Source: SXTU01 sp964496695 (GTDB lineage: Bacteria > Verrucomicrobiota > Verrucomicrobiia > Limisphaerales > SXTU01). Taken from it: a stretch of 64,000 nt of DNA. The stretch lies in assembly GCA_964496695.1 (NCBI GenBank), contig CAZCBE010000002.1, positions 124,001-188,000 of the forward strand, written 5' to 3'. Position numbers and translations under genes: made by a program. The notes below the pieces were generated by a model that made no database searches, was not told the origin of the DNA, and saw only the letters and a list, made by a program, of their open reading frames with translations. Of this stretch, positions 15,435-24,271 are shown piece by piece (the stretch's first letter is position 1; the number at the start of each line of letters is the position of its first letter).

Positions 15435-16796
15435 GTGAAAACCGCCCTCGTCATTGACGACGACCCCATCGTGCTCACGGTGATCGCGCGCACCTTGCAG
15501 GACGCCGGCTGGCGCGTGCTCAAGGCGGACGATGGCGACAAGGGCGTTGAGCTGGCAGTCGAGCACCGGCCCGATGTCATCGTCAGTGACCTGCTCATGC
15601 CGCGGTTCAACGGGTATCAGGTTTGCCGCGCGATCCGCTCGGACCAGGCCTATTTCCCACAGCCGCGCATCGTCGTCATCTCCAGCAGCAACTACGCGGC
15701 GGACCGCACCAACTCGCTGGATGCCGGCGCGGACGACTTCCTGCTCAAGCCCATCAAGCCTGCCGAGTTGCTGCACGTTCTGGATCTCGAAGGAGGCACC
15801 ACGTTCATCCGCAAGACTCCGGCGATCAGCAAGGGGCCGACGCCGCCCGACACCACTTACTTTCGCCGGGCCATTGGCAATCCGCCCACCGTGCATTTCT
15901 GGGGTGTGCGCGGCTCCATCGCCACGCCGGGGGATTCCACGTTGAAGTATGGCGGAAACACCACCTGCATCGAGGTGCGTGCCGACGGTGAGTTGATCGT
16001 GCTAGATGCGGGCACGGGCATTCGCAACCTCGGGCGCAAGCTGGCGGCGGAGTTCAAGACCCAGCCCATCGCGGTGTCCATCCTCATTTCGCACACGCAC
16101 TGGGACCACATCCAGGGCTTCCCGTTTTTCATCCCCGCCTACAGCCCGCACAACCAGATCCGCATCATGGGCTATGAGGGGGCGCGCATTGGCCTGCAGA
16201 GCGTGCTGACCAGCCAGATGGAAAGCCCCTTCTTCCCGGTCTCGATGCAGCAGATGCCCGGCTACCTGCAGGTCGAGGAACTGAAGGAACTGCAGTTCAA
16301 CATCGGCAAGGTGAAGGTGACTGCGGCGTTCATGAACCATCCCGGCATCTGCGTCGGCTATCGGCTGGAGACCAGCGGGGGTTCCATCGCGTTCCTGCCG
16401 GACAACGAGCCGCATTCGCGCCTCCGCATGGCCCCCGTCACGGACAGCGCGCAGTCCTACGAGGTCCTGGCCTTCGCGCAGAAGCAGGATGAAAAGCTAA
16501 TTGATTTCATCCGCGACTGCGACGTGGTCATCATGGACTCGCAATACGACGCGGCGGAATACAAGTCGCACATCGGCTGGGGCCACACTTGCGTGGATGA
16601 CGCGGTGGCGCTCGCGGTCATTGCGAAGGTGAAGAAGCTCTTCCTCTTCCACCACGATCCCGACCATGACGACGCCAAGGTGGAGAGCATGGCCGAGTGG
16701 GCCCGGGAACTCGCCGCGATCCACGGCAGCAACCTCGACGTGGACGCCGCCCGTGAGGGCGTGGAGGTGGTGCTGAACCAGTCGCAGGCGAGGTGA
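15435..16796 (+). CDS. Response regulator receiver fused to metallo-beta-lactamase-fold hydrolase
   Basis: 454-residue two-domain protein. Residues 1-120 form a REC domain: TALVIDDDPIV (acidic pocket), VIVSDLLMPRFNG (phospho-acceptor Asp) and the lysine in DDFLLKPIKP. From about residue 150 comes a metallo-beta-lactamase fold: VHFWGVRGSIATPG, YGGNTTCIEVR, LDAGTGIRNLG, then the metal motif SHTHWDHIQG (about 220), FMNHPG and the late DSQYDAAEYKSH-IGWGH and FHHDPDHDD. The second domain resembles cyclic-phosphodiesterase or RNase Z-like enzymes with the GVRGS start. GTG 15435 is chosen because the REC strand starts three codons later. A phosphorylation-controlled hydrolase is the simplest reading. 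Confidence 0.88.
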   Translation: MKTALVIDDDPIVLTVIARTLQDAGWRVLKADDGDKGVELAVEHRPDVIVSDLLMPRFNGYQVCRAIRSDQAYFPQPRIVVISSSNYAADRTNSLDAGADDFLLKPIKPAELLHVLDLEGGTTFIRKTPAISKGPTPPDTTYFRRAIGNPPTVHFWGVRGSIATPGDSTLKYGGNTTCIEVRADGELIVLDAGTGIRNLGRKLAAEFKTQPIAVSILISHTHWDHIQGFPFFIPAYSPHNQIRIMGYEGARIGLQSVLTSQMESPFFPVSMQQMPGYLQVEELKELQFNIGKVKVTAAFMNHPGICVGYRLETSGGSIAFLPDNEPHSRLRMAPVTDSAQSYEVLAFAQKQDEKLIDFIRDCDVVIMDSQYDAAEYKSHIGWGHTCVDDAVALAVIAKVKKLFLFHHDPDHDDAKVESMAEWARELAAIHGSNLDVDAAREGVEVVLNQSQAR

Positions 16797-16802
16797 GTTT
16801 CC

Positions 16803-17332
16803 CGCGTAGCGCAAGCCTCTGGCTTGCCGTATCGCCGGCGCCCGCGCCGGCTCGTGGGGCGCACGAAGCACGCACATTATCCCACACAGGGGGATAGTTT
16901 GATGAAACGGAGCGTGCGGAATTGCGTGGCCGCTCTCCCTCACCCCAGCCCTCTCCCGCTGGGAGAGGGAGCCACGCAGTCCGCCTCGGTTAGCAAGGTG
17001 CAGCCATGGGACACGTTGCTGCCGAAGATCCTCACTCTCCCAGCGGGAGAGGGCCGGGATGAGAATTCGCGGAATGAAAGCTTCGTGCCTCGAACCCCTG
17101 AACCACGGTGGACGAGAGGGATTTTAGGCAGGAAAATTAAGGGCAGGAAGATCTTCTCTCCCAATTTTCCTGCCACCAATTTTCCTGCCAAAACTTCGGT
17201 TCATGAGGAGGGAGAGCGCGCTCAATGGCCACGGCGGGGATTCGCCCTGTGCATTCCATGGTTGGTATTGCTTGGGCGCGCTGGCCGGCGCGGACGCCGG
17301 CGGCACGGCAAGCCGGAGGCTTGCGCTACGGG
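16803..17332. repeat. Nested repeat island: family B arms in opposite orientation around family D
   Basis: The 529-base gap 16797-17325 has no gene. 16803-16857 (GTAGCGCAAGCCTCTGGCTT...) and 17280-17332 (reverse complement form) are short family B copies in opposite orientation, forming an outer inverted repeat. Inside is family D copy 2 (16935-17062) and a paired motif GGCAGGAAAATT / AATTTTCCTGCC (about 17128-17190) containing the smaller hairpin. The whole reads as repeats inserted into repeats. Confidence 0.82.
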
Positions 17333-19029
17333 CCCGGCTTGGTGGCGTGCTGGTGGGGATGCGCGCTGCCGTGGACCGTGTGGTAGTTGTGGCAGGTGGA
17401 GCAGCTTTGGGAGACGCCGCCGGCCGGGCTGTGGCATTCCGTGCAGCTCTGCTTGGTGGGCAGCATGATGTCCGCCGTGCTGCGGCTGAACTTGGCGGTA
17501 TGGCACTCGGTGCAGGTCATGATGGCGTGCTTGGCGTGGTGAAATTCCCCGCGAACGAGCCAGCGGTCCGGCGTGGAAACCCGGGCGATTTGCGGCAGTC
17601 CATCCGCGCCGCCGCTCTTCACCTCGTGACAATACGCGCAGCCGGCGAAGCGCGCCCGCGCGGAGACGGTGCCGCCGCCCGCGCCGGCCGCGAGCTGCCT
17701 GGACGGGTCGCTGGCGAAGAAGACCTGCTGCTCCAGATTCTCACCGCTGAAGATCCGTTCGCGGAGCTGGCGCATCTGCTCGGTGACGAACTTCTCCGTG
17801 TCCGCCTGCGCGGTCACTCCTTGGCGGCGGGCGAGGTCGGCGTATTGGGTCGGGAGGCTGCGGAGGTAGGCGCGCACGCCGGCCGGGTCGCCATGGGGGA
17901 CGCGCATCTGCGGGTTGCGGGCGTCGAACTGGAGCGCGTGACAAGTCTGGCAGTTCTTCGCGAACGTCACGGGCTGGAAGTGGGCCGCCGCCGCGTCGGG
18001 CTTGTGGCAGTCGGCGCAGGCCAGGGGCTGCCCGCCAAGCTTGACCAGGTCGGAAAGGTGGAGCGCGTGGTTGAAGTTGAGCGTGTTGGTGTCCTTCAGC
18101 CGCTGCTGATGCACCTGAAACTCGGGGTGATCCGCCGCGAAGGACGTGAACACCGCGGTGTAGCCCTGCTCGGGACGCGGCACATGGAAGAGCACGCGGC
18201 CTTCGGCCTGACGGAAGTTGAACGCGGAGGCCGGCAGCTTTTCCCCCGTCCGAAGCGACGCCTCCATCTCGCTGGCGTTGCCGTGGCAGGAGAGGCATTC
18301 CGTGTCCGCCGGCGCGGGCATCCGGCCCCGGCCCTGATGCTCGCGGTGGCACGCCGAGCAGGAGTGGTCCCGGATGACATTGGGCTGATGGAATTTGTGC
18401 CCCGGATGGCAGGCGAGGCAGTTGCGGTCTATCTCGGTCATCCCGCCCGCCGTGACGGTGTGCAGCCGGTGCGGCTCCAGCGGTCCGGGCTGGGCCCGGA
18501 AGGCGGTGCGCACCCACTCGCGGAGGTCGCCATGCGCGGCGGTATGGCAGGCCGCACAGCCGTCCTCGCCGGGCCGGGAGTGCTTCAACTGCGAGAAGAC
18601 GATGCCATGGTGGTGCGAGGAAACTGGTCCCGCCGAGATGAACCGCCACTGCCACGGGCCAAAGAAGCCGATCAACAGCACCGCAAGCGTGGCGGCGGTG
18701 ACCGCGACGCACAGGCGGCCGCGCTGGCCGCGGAGCGTGCGGCGGGGCTGGCACTTGGGGATGGGGCACGCGCAACCGCCATCGGGCAGCGGGCCGTTGG
18801 AGCAGGGGCCGCCATGTTCCTTTGGGCGGGTGCAGCGCCAGCGGCCCTTGGGCTCGCCTTCCAGCTTTTCCAGCACTGGCCGGCACTCGGCCGTGGCCCG
18901 GCAGGTGCCGGAAGGCGAGGGGCCGACGCGGCAGGGGCAGCCGTCACACGCCCAGCCGCACTCCCAATTCTGATTGGGCCGCTCATAGCGGCTCCGGTCG
19001 AAATCAGGTGATGGGAGCTGGTCTTTCAA
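17326..19029 (-). CDS. Decaheme c-type cytochrome with Cys-rich N-terminus and membrane anchor
   Basis: 567 residues with ten CXXCH haem c sites: CAACH, CLACH, CSACH, CLSCH, CADCH, CQTCH, CAYCH, CTECH, CTECH, CSTCH. Many extra histidines can act as distal ligands. The layout resembles NrfB/DmsE/OmcA-type electron carriers. Residues 23-100 are unusual: before the single transmembrane segment (about 104-125) lies a stretch with about a dozen cysteines (CGWACDGCPC, CRATAEC, CACPIPKC). This would face the cytoplasm and may hold a metal cluster. The start is a TTG, as no early ATG exists, so the exact N-terminus is uncertain. It is the last gene of the redox operon, 91 bases after the cytochrome b-like gene. 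Confidence 0.88.
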   Translation of the reverse strand: MKDQLPSPDFDRSRYERPNQNWECGWACDGCPCRVGPSPSGTCRATAECRPVLEKLEGEPKGRWRCTRPKEHGGPCSNGPLPDGGCACPIPKCQPRRTLRGQRGRLCVAVTAATLAVLLIGFFGPWQWRFISAGPVSSHHHGIVFSQLKHSRPGEDGCAACHTAAHGDLREWVRTAFRAQPGPLEPHRLHTVTAGGMTEIDRNCLACHPGHKFHQPNVIRDHSCSACHREHQGRGRMPAPADTECLSCHGNASEMEASLRTGEKLPASAFNFRQAEGRVLFHVPRPEQGYTAVFTSFAADHPEFQVHQQRLKDTNTLNFNHALHLSDLVKLGGQPLACADCHKPDAAAAHFQPVTFAKNCQTCHALQFDARNPQMRVPHGDPAGVRAYLRSLPTQYADLARRQGVTAQADTEKFVTEQMRQLRERIFSGENLEQQVFFASDPSRQLAAGAGGGTVSARARFAGCAYCHEVKSGGADGLPQIARVSTPDRWLVRGEFHHAKHAIMTCTECHTAKFSRSTADIMLPTKQSCTECHSPAGGVSQSCSTCHNYHTVHGSAHPHQHATKPGP

Positions 19030-19120
19030 GCCCGTTCAAAATGGAAATGGGAAAGCCGCCGTGACCCCGGCGCGCCAGGGGCGCCCGCCTGATGGTTTGG
19101 CGTTTCACGTTTCATGCGAT

Positions 19121-19945
19121 TCACCGGGCTCCGGCGGAGAAGCCATAGACCAGCACGATGTGCGCGATGGTCCAGAGCATCAGGCTGTAGGTGAAGGGGA
19201 TGTGGATGAAGAGCCACAGGCGCAGCGTGAGCTGGAGCGCGTGCTGGTAGTCCAGGCCGTCTTTCTGGCGCACCAGCGCGACGAGCTGCACGACGACCTT
19301 GCGCTCCTGCTCGTTGAGAAACCGGTTCAGATCGCCAAGGTCGTGGAGCAGCGCGTTGAGCGGCAGCCGGATTTCAAAGAGGTGGGAGAGGAAGTTTTTG
19401 GGTCCTTCAAAGAACGGGTGGAGCCGACGGGTGTAGAATTCCGCAATGGTGGCGGACTTCGCCTCGGCGACGGAACCCAGGGCCAGCGCCTCCGCCTGCT
19501 CGCGGAGCTGGCGGTTGACGATGGGGATGCGCTCGAAGGGGACTTCGCCGCCGCGCGCGGTCAGGCGTTTGGGCCAGCCGCGCGAGATGAAGATGCCCAG
19601 CACGCCGCTCACCATGACGATGGCGTAGAGCACCGTGAGGACGAGTTCAAACCACCCGGAAGGCCAGCGCAGGCGGGCATGCAGCATGAACAGCACGCCG
19701 GTGAAGGCCCCTGCGTAAAGATGGAACTCCAGCCAGACTTCCGAACGGCCCAGCGGCAGGTAGGGGATTTTTTTGAACCAGTTGTAGCCGGTCAGCAGCA
19801 GCATCACGGCAAACAGCAGCCATCCGCTGAGGTAGGCCGAGCGCGTGGTCGCGCCCGCCCAGACGACGTAGGCGGACGCCACGGCGACACTGGCCGCCAC
19901 CAGCAGGCTGCCCCAGAGCAAACGGCGGCGGAGGAAGCCTTTCAT
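19121..19945 (-). CDS. Cytochrome b-like membrane protein of the redox operon
   Basis: 274-residue inner-membrane protein with about five hydrophobic segments (residues about 8-28, 36-55, 68-90, 103-125 and 240-265). Paired histidines sit in the third segment (EFHLYAGAFTGVLFMLHARL, 13 apart) and the last (FIHIPFTYSLMLWTIAHIV, 14 apart). This spacing suits two b haems stacked across the membrane. A soluble loop of about 100 residues links segments 4 and 5. Its ATG overlaps the stop of the iron-sulfur gene as ATGA, so the two are coupled. I infer that it passes electrons from the iron-sulfur subunit to the decaheme cytochrome; it is not a recognisable NrfD. Confidence 0.78.
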   Translation of the reverse strand: MKGFLRRRLLWGSLLVAASVAVASAYVVWAGATTRSAYLSGWLLFAVMLLLTGYNWFKKIPYLPLGRSEVWLEFHLYAGAFTGVLFMLHARLRWPSGWFELVLTVLYAIVMVSGVLGIFISRGWPKRLTARGGEVPFERIPIVNRQLREQAEALALGSVAEAKSATIAEFYTRRLHPFFEGPKNFLSHLFEIRLPLNALLHDLGDLNRFLNEQERKVVVQLVALVRQKDGLDYQHALQLTLRLWLFIHIPFTYSLMLWTIAHIVLVYGFSAGAR

Positions 19946-21660
19946 CGCTGGAGCCACCGTGCAAAGGCGTCGAGGTTGTTCATGTCCATGCGCTTGAGCG
20001 CGCCGTGCGGGCAGGAGCGCTCACAGGCCGGGCCGCCGAGCTGGTCGGAGCAGAGATCACACTTCGTCGCCTTGACGATGGGGCGCATGTCCTTGTCCAC
20101 CATGAAGGCCCCGTCTTCCTCGCGGATCTCCACCATGCGGATGGCCTCGTAGGGGCAGTTGTTGGAGCAGATGCTGCACCCGATGCAGGTGGCCTGGTTG
20201 ACAATGACCTCGCCGCCGACCTGGCCACGGTGGATCGCCCCGGTCGGGCAGCCGATGAGGCACACCGGGTCGGCGCAGTGCATGCAGGAGTTGGCCACCA
20301 TGATGCGTCCGCTCGTGTGGCCGTGGCGGAGGAAGCGCGGATTGTTCTCGTTCGTGGAGGCGCAAGCCCGCACGCAGTCGTCGCAGCGCGTGCAGCGCTC
20401 CAGATCAATCACCATGGTGGATGACCCGTTGAAGAAGCGGTTCTCCGTGAGAAATTCCATCAGCTCCGGGCCGATCTTCGCGCCCGCGTCCAGCTTGCGC
20501 CCCGTGCTGGACTGCGCGGTGCCCGCCAGTTCCTCCGGCGTGAAGGCCTCGGGCAACTGCTCCGGCGGCACCGTGGGCAGGACCACTTCCTCCATCACCG
20601 CCGTCGGCACCACGATGACGTGGGTGTAGCCGATGACCCGCAGAGATTGCTGGAAGGGGACCGATTCCTTGTGTGCCCAGTTGTGGGCGATCTCGCGCAG
20701 GCCGAACTCGCAGCCCGCGCCGAGGTAGTTCAACGTGCGGTGGCCATGGCCGAACTTCTGGCTGAGCCGCGCAAATCCCGAACGGATGAGCACGACGCCG
20801 TTCGGGTAGTCGCCTTCCTGCGCGATGATGGTCTCCCGTTCCGTGGAGCCTTCCTTCGCGAGGCGCTTGTAGTCGCCGGACCAGTCGTAGTCTCCGTAGG
20901 TGCCGAACTGCGTCTGTTCGATGACCCGCTTGAGCTGCTCGTCGGTCAGCCGCTTGAATATCGGGATCTCGCGCAGGTGCGTCGCCAGCGTGCGCTCCCG
21001 GTAGATGCGGTCAATGTGATGCCGCAGGTGGTCGTCGAACCGCAGCAGGTCACGCAGCCCCTGCCAGCGGATTTCCAGCAGCTCGGTCTGGTCGCCCACG
21101 GCAAAGATGGTCGCGGTGCGCGTCGAGCGGCTGAGGGCGGCGATCTCCCCGAAGAAATCCCCCGGCGACATTGTGGCGGTCTTGTGCTCATCCAGGATGC
21201 GCGGCACATCCTGGAGGAACACGCCGCGTTGCTTGGCGCTCACCTTGACGCTGGAATCCTGCTCCAGCTCCTCCGGGGTGCGCACTTCGGGGTCGCGCGG
21301 GTTGGTCCAGAGCTGGGCGACAATTTGGAAGAGGGATTTGGACCTGGATTTCCGGCGTCCCAGCATGGCGGCGGGCAGGCCGGGGTTCAGCACCACGCGC
21401 GCGTTGCCGGACAGGACGAGAAAGGCCGACGACCCATAGTCGCCCGCGCGCACGATGATTTCTCCGTTCTTGAAGCGACGGATGCGGGCGTCGTTCTTGA
21501 GGATGCCCCGCAATGGGGTGCGCTTGGAGAATTTGTTCACGTCCATCTCGCTGAACGGACGGATCTCCATGAGCCGGTTCACGTCCGGCTCGGACATGTC
21601 CGGATCGAATGAGCTGTCCCAGCGCTCGGGCTTGTCGATGACGAAGTGAACGGTGTCCAT
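19942..21660 (-). CDS. Cyclic-nucleotide-binding domains fused to four-cluster [4Fe-4S] ferredoxin
   Basis: 572 residues. The first CNB domain (about 40-205, with a long loop) keeps a credible phosphate-binding cassette, GDFFGEIAALSRSTRTATIFA read in two halves. The second (about 235-365) is degenerate, with FGLREIAHNW at the cassette. From residue 423 come sixteen cysteines in four groups (423/426/429/433, 459/462/467/471, 492/495/498/502, 534/537/546/550), the pattern of HybA/NrfC/DmsB electron-transfer subunits. ATG 21660 is five bases after the reductase stop. It looks like a cytoplasmic electron wire whose activity or assembly is gated by a nucleotide or by a CRP-like sensor fold. Confidence 0.88.
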   Translation of the reverse strand: MDTVHFVIDKPERWDSSFDPDMSEPDVNRLMEIRPFSEMDVNKFSKRTPLRGILKNDARIRRFKNGEIIVRAGDYGSSAFLVLSGNARVVLNPGLPAAMLGRRKSRSKSLFQIVAQLWTNPRDPEVRTPEELEQDSSVKVSAKQRGVFLQDVPRILDEHKTATMSPGDFFGEIAALSRSTRTATIFAVGDQTELLEIRWQGLRDLLRFDDHLRHHIDRIYRERTLATHLREIPIFKRLTDEQLKRVIEQTQFGTYGDYDWSGDYKRLAKEGSTERETIIAQEGDYPNGVVLIRSGFARLSQKFGHGHRTLNYLGAGCEFGLREIAHNWAHKESVPFQQSLRVIGYTHVIVVPTAVMEEVVLPTVPPEQLPEAFTPEELAGTAQSSTGRKLDAGAKIGPELMEFLTENRFFNGSSTMVIDLERCTRCDDCVRACASTNENNPRFLRHGHTSGRIMVANSCMHCADPVCLIGCPTGAIHRGQVGGEVIVNQATCIGCSICSNNCPYEAIRMVEIREEDGAFMVDKDMRPIVKATKCDLCSDQLGGPACERSCPHGALKRMDMNNLDAFARWLQR

Positions 21661-21665
21661 GCGCG

Positions 21666-22967
21666 TCAGGCGTCGAGGACGAGATCGCCCTTCGGGCGGC
21701 AGATGCAGGTGAGACAGGAGCCGCCCTCGGGGGCCGCGTCCGGGGGCTTCACATAATCCACCCCGCCCGACTTGATGGCCACCGAGCAAACGCCGCAACT
21801 GCCGGCCCGGCAGCCGGACTCGATGCGCAGGCCGTTGTCCAGTGCGAAGTCGAGCAGGTTGGCCTGGGCCGGATTCCACTCCAGCTCCTTGCCGGACTTG
21901 GCGAAGATGATCTTGCAGGCGGGGCCGGCGGCGACGGCCGTGGCGGCGGCGGGCGCGGCCTTTTTCTTGACCGTGGCCGGGCCAAACGCCTCGTAGTGGA
22001 TGTCCTTCTCCGGCACGCCCCACGCTTCGAGGCCGTCGTTGAGCGTCTTCATGAACGCGCCGTTGCCGCACATGAAGAACTCGTAATTGTTCGACGGCAG
22101 CATTTCCTTGAGCAGCTCGACGGTGACGCGGCCCTCGTGGTGATAGTCCTCGCCTTTCGCATCCGCCTTGCCCGGCCGGCTGTAGCAGATCACCACGCGG
22201 ACGTTGTCATGCCCCTTCAACTTGGAGAGATCCTCGCGCAGCATGTGTTCGCCTGAGCTGCGGCAGCCGAAGAAAAGCCACACTTCGCGGCGCGCGCCGC
22301 TTTCCGCCACGGCCTTGGCCATGCTCAGCATCGGCGTCAGGCCCACGCCGCCCGCGAGCAGGCAGATGGGCGTGCTCTTCGTCATGTCCAGATAGAAGTG
22401 CCCGGACGGAGCCTTCACGTTGAGGATGTCGCCTTCCTTGACGTGGTCACTGAAGAAACCGGAGGCGACACCGTGGGGCAGGCCGGGCTTGTCCGGCGGC
22501 GCCTTCTCGCGTTTGATGGTCACCCGGTAAAAATCCGCCCGCGTCGGGCTGTCGGAGAGCGAATAACAGCGCACGACCGGCTTGTCGCGGCCCGGGATGT
22601 CGAGGCTGAAGGTCAGATACTGGCCGGGTTTGTAGGGCGGCAGTGGCTTGCGGTCATGCGGGACCAGGTAGAAGGAGCACACGTCCTCGCACTCGTCGGA
22701 TTTTTGGGCGACCTTGAACTTGCGGTAGCCGTTCCAGCCTTGGACCACTTCCTGCGCTTCCTTGAAGCGATACTTCGCCGCCATCACCAGCGTCTCCAGC
22801 CGCTCCCGGTCCAGCCGGCGCTGCCGCCGCTCGTGCGCCAGCCGGGCGGCTGCGGAGTAGGCCATCAGCACCAGTTGGACCGCCAGCACCGCCAGCAGGA
22901 AATATCCCAAAGCCAGTCCCGCGTTGCCTCCGAGCGCCGATTGGATGTGCTCGATGATGCGTTGCAT
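21666..22967 (-). CDS. Membrane-anchored FAD/NAD(P) reductase with C-terminal 2Fe-2S ferredoxin
   Basis: 433 residues in the order: N-terminal transmembrane helix (about 17-37), a basic coiled linker, an FAD-binding barrel (YKPGQYLTF, RCYSLSDSP), an NAD(P)-binding domain (CLLAGGVGLTPMLSM, MCGNGAFM), an Ala/Lys hinge and a plant-type 2Fe-2S domain (ESGCRAGSCGVCSV plus GSCLTC). It resembles the F subunit of Na-NQR and flavohaemoglobin reductases, with the ferredoxin moved to the C-terminus. It should take electrons from NAD(P)H in the cytoplasm. ATG 22967 opens the operon; 159 bases separate it from the divergent multihaem gene, so the promoters probably face each other there. Confidence 0.9.
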   Translation of the reverse strand: MQRIIEHIQSALGGNAGLALGYFLLAVLAVQLVLMAYSAAARLAHERRQRRLDRERLETLVMAAKYRFKEAQEVVQGWNGYRKFKVAQKSDECEDVCSFYLVPHDRKPLPPYKPGQYLTFSLDIPGRDKPVVRCYSLSDSPTRADFYRVTIKREKAPPDKPGLPHGVASGFFSDHVKEGDILNVKAPSGHFYLDMTKSTPICLLAGGVGLTPMLSMAKAVAESGARREVWLFFGCRSSGEHMLREDLSKLKGHDNVRVVICYSRPGKADAKGEDYHHEGRVTVELLKEMLPSNNYEFFMCGNGAFMKTLNDGLEAWGVPEKDIHYEAFGPATVKKKAAPAAATAVAAGPACKIIFAKSGKELEWNPAQANLLDFALDNGLRIESGCRAGSCGVCSVAIKSGGVDYVKPPDAAPEGGSCLTCICRPKGDLVLDA

Positions 22968-23126
22968 GTCGGTGAGTCCGGCGGCCCGCGGACGGCCGCG
23001 GGGTTGGACTGACGCGGCTATTGTTCGCTTCCTGCGCCCCTTGCCAAGATTTTTTCTGTTAAGGCGCTTTACAAATCCGCGCTTGCATTCATTTTCGCCC
23101 GAACGCGAGACTTCGCCCGCCAATCA

Positions 23127-24263
23127 ATGAGCCACGCCGCCTCGGGAATCAGACGCCTCCTGCCGCGCCCTGCGCAAGGGGCTCTGCTCCTCGCCTGGTG
23201 TTCCCTCGTGTCCCTCTCCGCTGCGGATGCGCCGGCGCGCTTCACCGGGTCCCCGACCTGCGCCACCGCCATGTGCCACGGCGGGGCGGGTGAACTCCGG
23301 CACCAGACCAGCATCTGGCAGAAGCAGGACATCCACTCGCGCACCTACAACACGCTCGTCAACGCCCGTTCCGCGCAGATCGCCGCCGCGCTCAAGCTCC
23401 CGGATGCCGCCGCCAGCTCCCGCTGCACGACCTGCCACGCGCCCTTTCACGACGTTCCGAAGACGGCCTTCCTCAACGACATCACCAAGGCCGCCGAGGG
23501 CGTCTCCTGCGAAAGCTGCCACGGTCCCGCCGAGCCGTGGATACGCGCCCACACCCGGCCCGACTTCAGCCACCGCGACCGCGTGCTCTTGGGCCTGCGC
23601 GAGCTGAACCACCTCTACGTCCGGGCGAACAGTTGCGTGGCCTGCCATCAGGCCGTGGACCCCGCGCTGCTGGCCGCCGGCCATCCGGAACTTCTTTTCG
23701 AGCTGGACGGCCAGGCCGTGGCCCAGCCGAAGCACTGGCGCGAAAAGGGCGACTGGCACGGCCCGAAGGCCTGGCTCGTCGGCCAGGCGGTCGCCCTGCG
23801 CGAGATGAGCGCGCAGCTCAACCGCGAGAAGTCTCCCGGCGAGCGGCTCACCGCTCCGTGGGCCGGCACGCTCTGGCTCCTGCAAACGCTCGACGGCCTC
23901 GACTCCACCCTGCCGGCGCTCAAGTCTGCCGCGACTCCCGCCTTGGCCCAGTCCGCCGCCGACACCCTCGCCCGCCGGGCGGCTGAACTGGAGTGGAGTC
24001 ATCAGCTCACCCGTCAGGCCCTCCAGCGGCTGGCCCGCACCCACGCCGAGTTTGCCGATGCCAAGATCCCCGGCCTCCAGCAGGCCCGCCGCGCCGAGCG
24101 TCTGGTCCTCGCCCTGGACCGGCTCACCGCCCCGCTCGACAAGGCCACGCTCACAAAGCTCGAACCCGGCTTGAAGGAACTCTTCGCCCTCGCGCAATCC
24201 GTGCCGGACTTCGCCCCGGACAAGTTTGCGAAGTCCTTGGAAGCCTTCGCCAAGCTGCTCTGA
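23127..24263 (+). CDS. Multiheme cytochrome c (c554-like), periplasmic
   Basis: 378 residues with an N-terminal signal (LLLAWCSLVSLSAADA). Three canonical haem sites are CTTCH, CESCH and CVACH. A fourth, near the N-terminus, is the unusual CATAMCH, with four residues between the cysteines, in the setting SPTCATAMCHGG. The first 210 residues resemble the cytochrome c554/hydroxylamine-oxidoreductase-like families; the rest is helical and Ala/Leu-rich without motifs. It is transcribed away from the redox operon and most likely shares its regulation and acts as its periplasmic partner. Confidence 0.82.
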   Translation: MSHAASGIRRLLPRPAQGALLLAWCSLVSLSAADAPARFTGSPTCATAMCHGGAGELRHQTSIWQKQDIHSRTYNTLVNARSAQIAAALKLPDAAASSRCTTCHAPFHDVPKTAFLNDITKAAEGVSCESCHGPAEPWIRAHTRPDFSHRDRVLLGLRELNHLYVRANSCVACHQAVDPALLAAGHPELLFELDGQAVAQPKHWREKGDWHGPKAWLVGQAVALREMSAQLNREKSPGERLTAPWAGTLWLLQTLDGLDSTLPALKSAATPALAQSAADTLARRAAELEWSHQLTRQALQRLARTHAEFADAKIPGLQQARRAERLVLALDRLTAPLDKATLTKLEPGLKELFALAQSVPDFAPDKFAKSLEAFAKLL

Positions 24264-24271
24264 ACCGCGCA

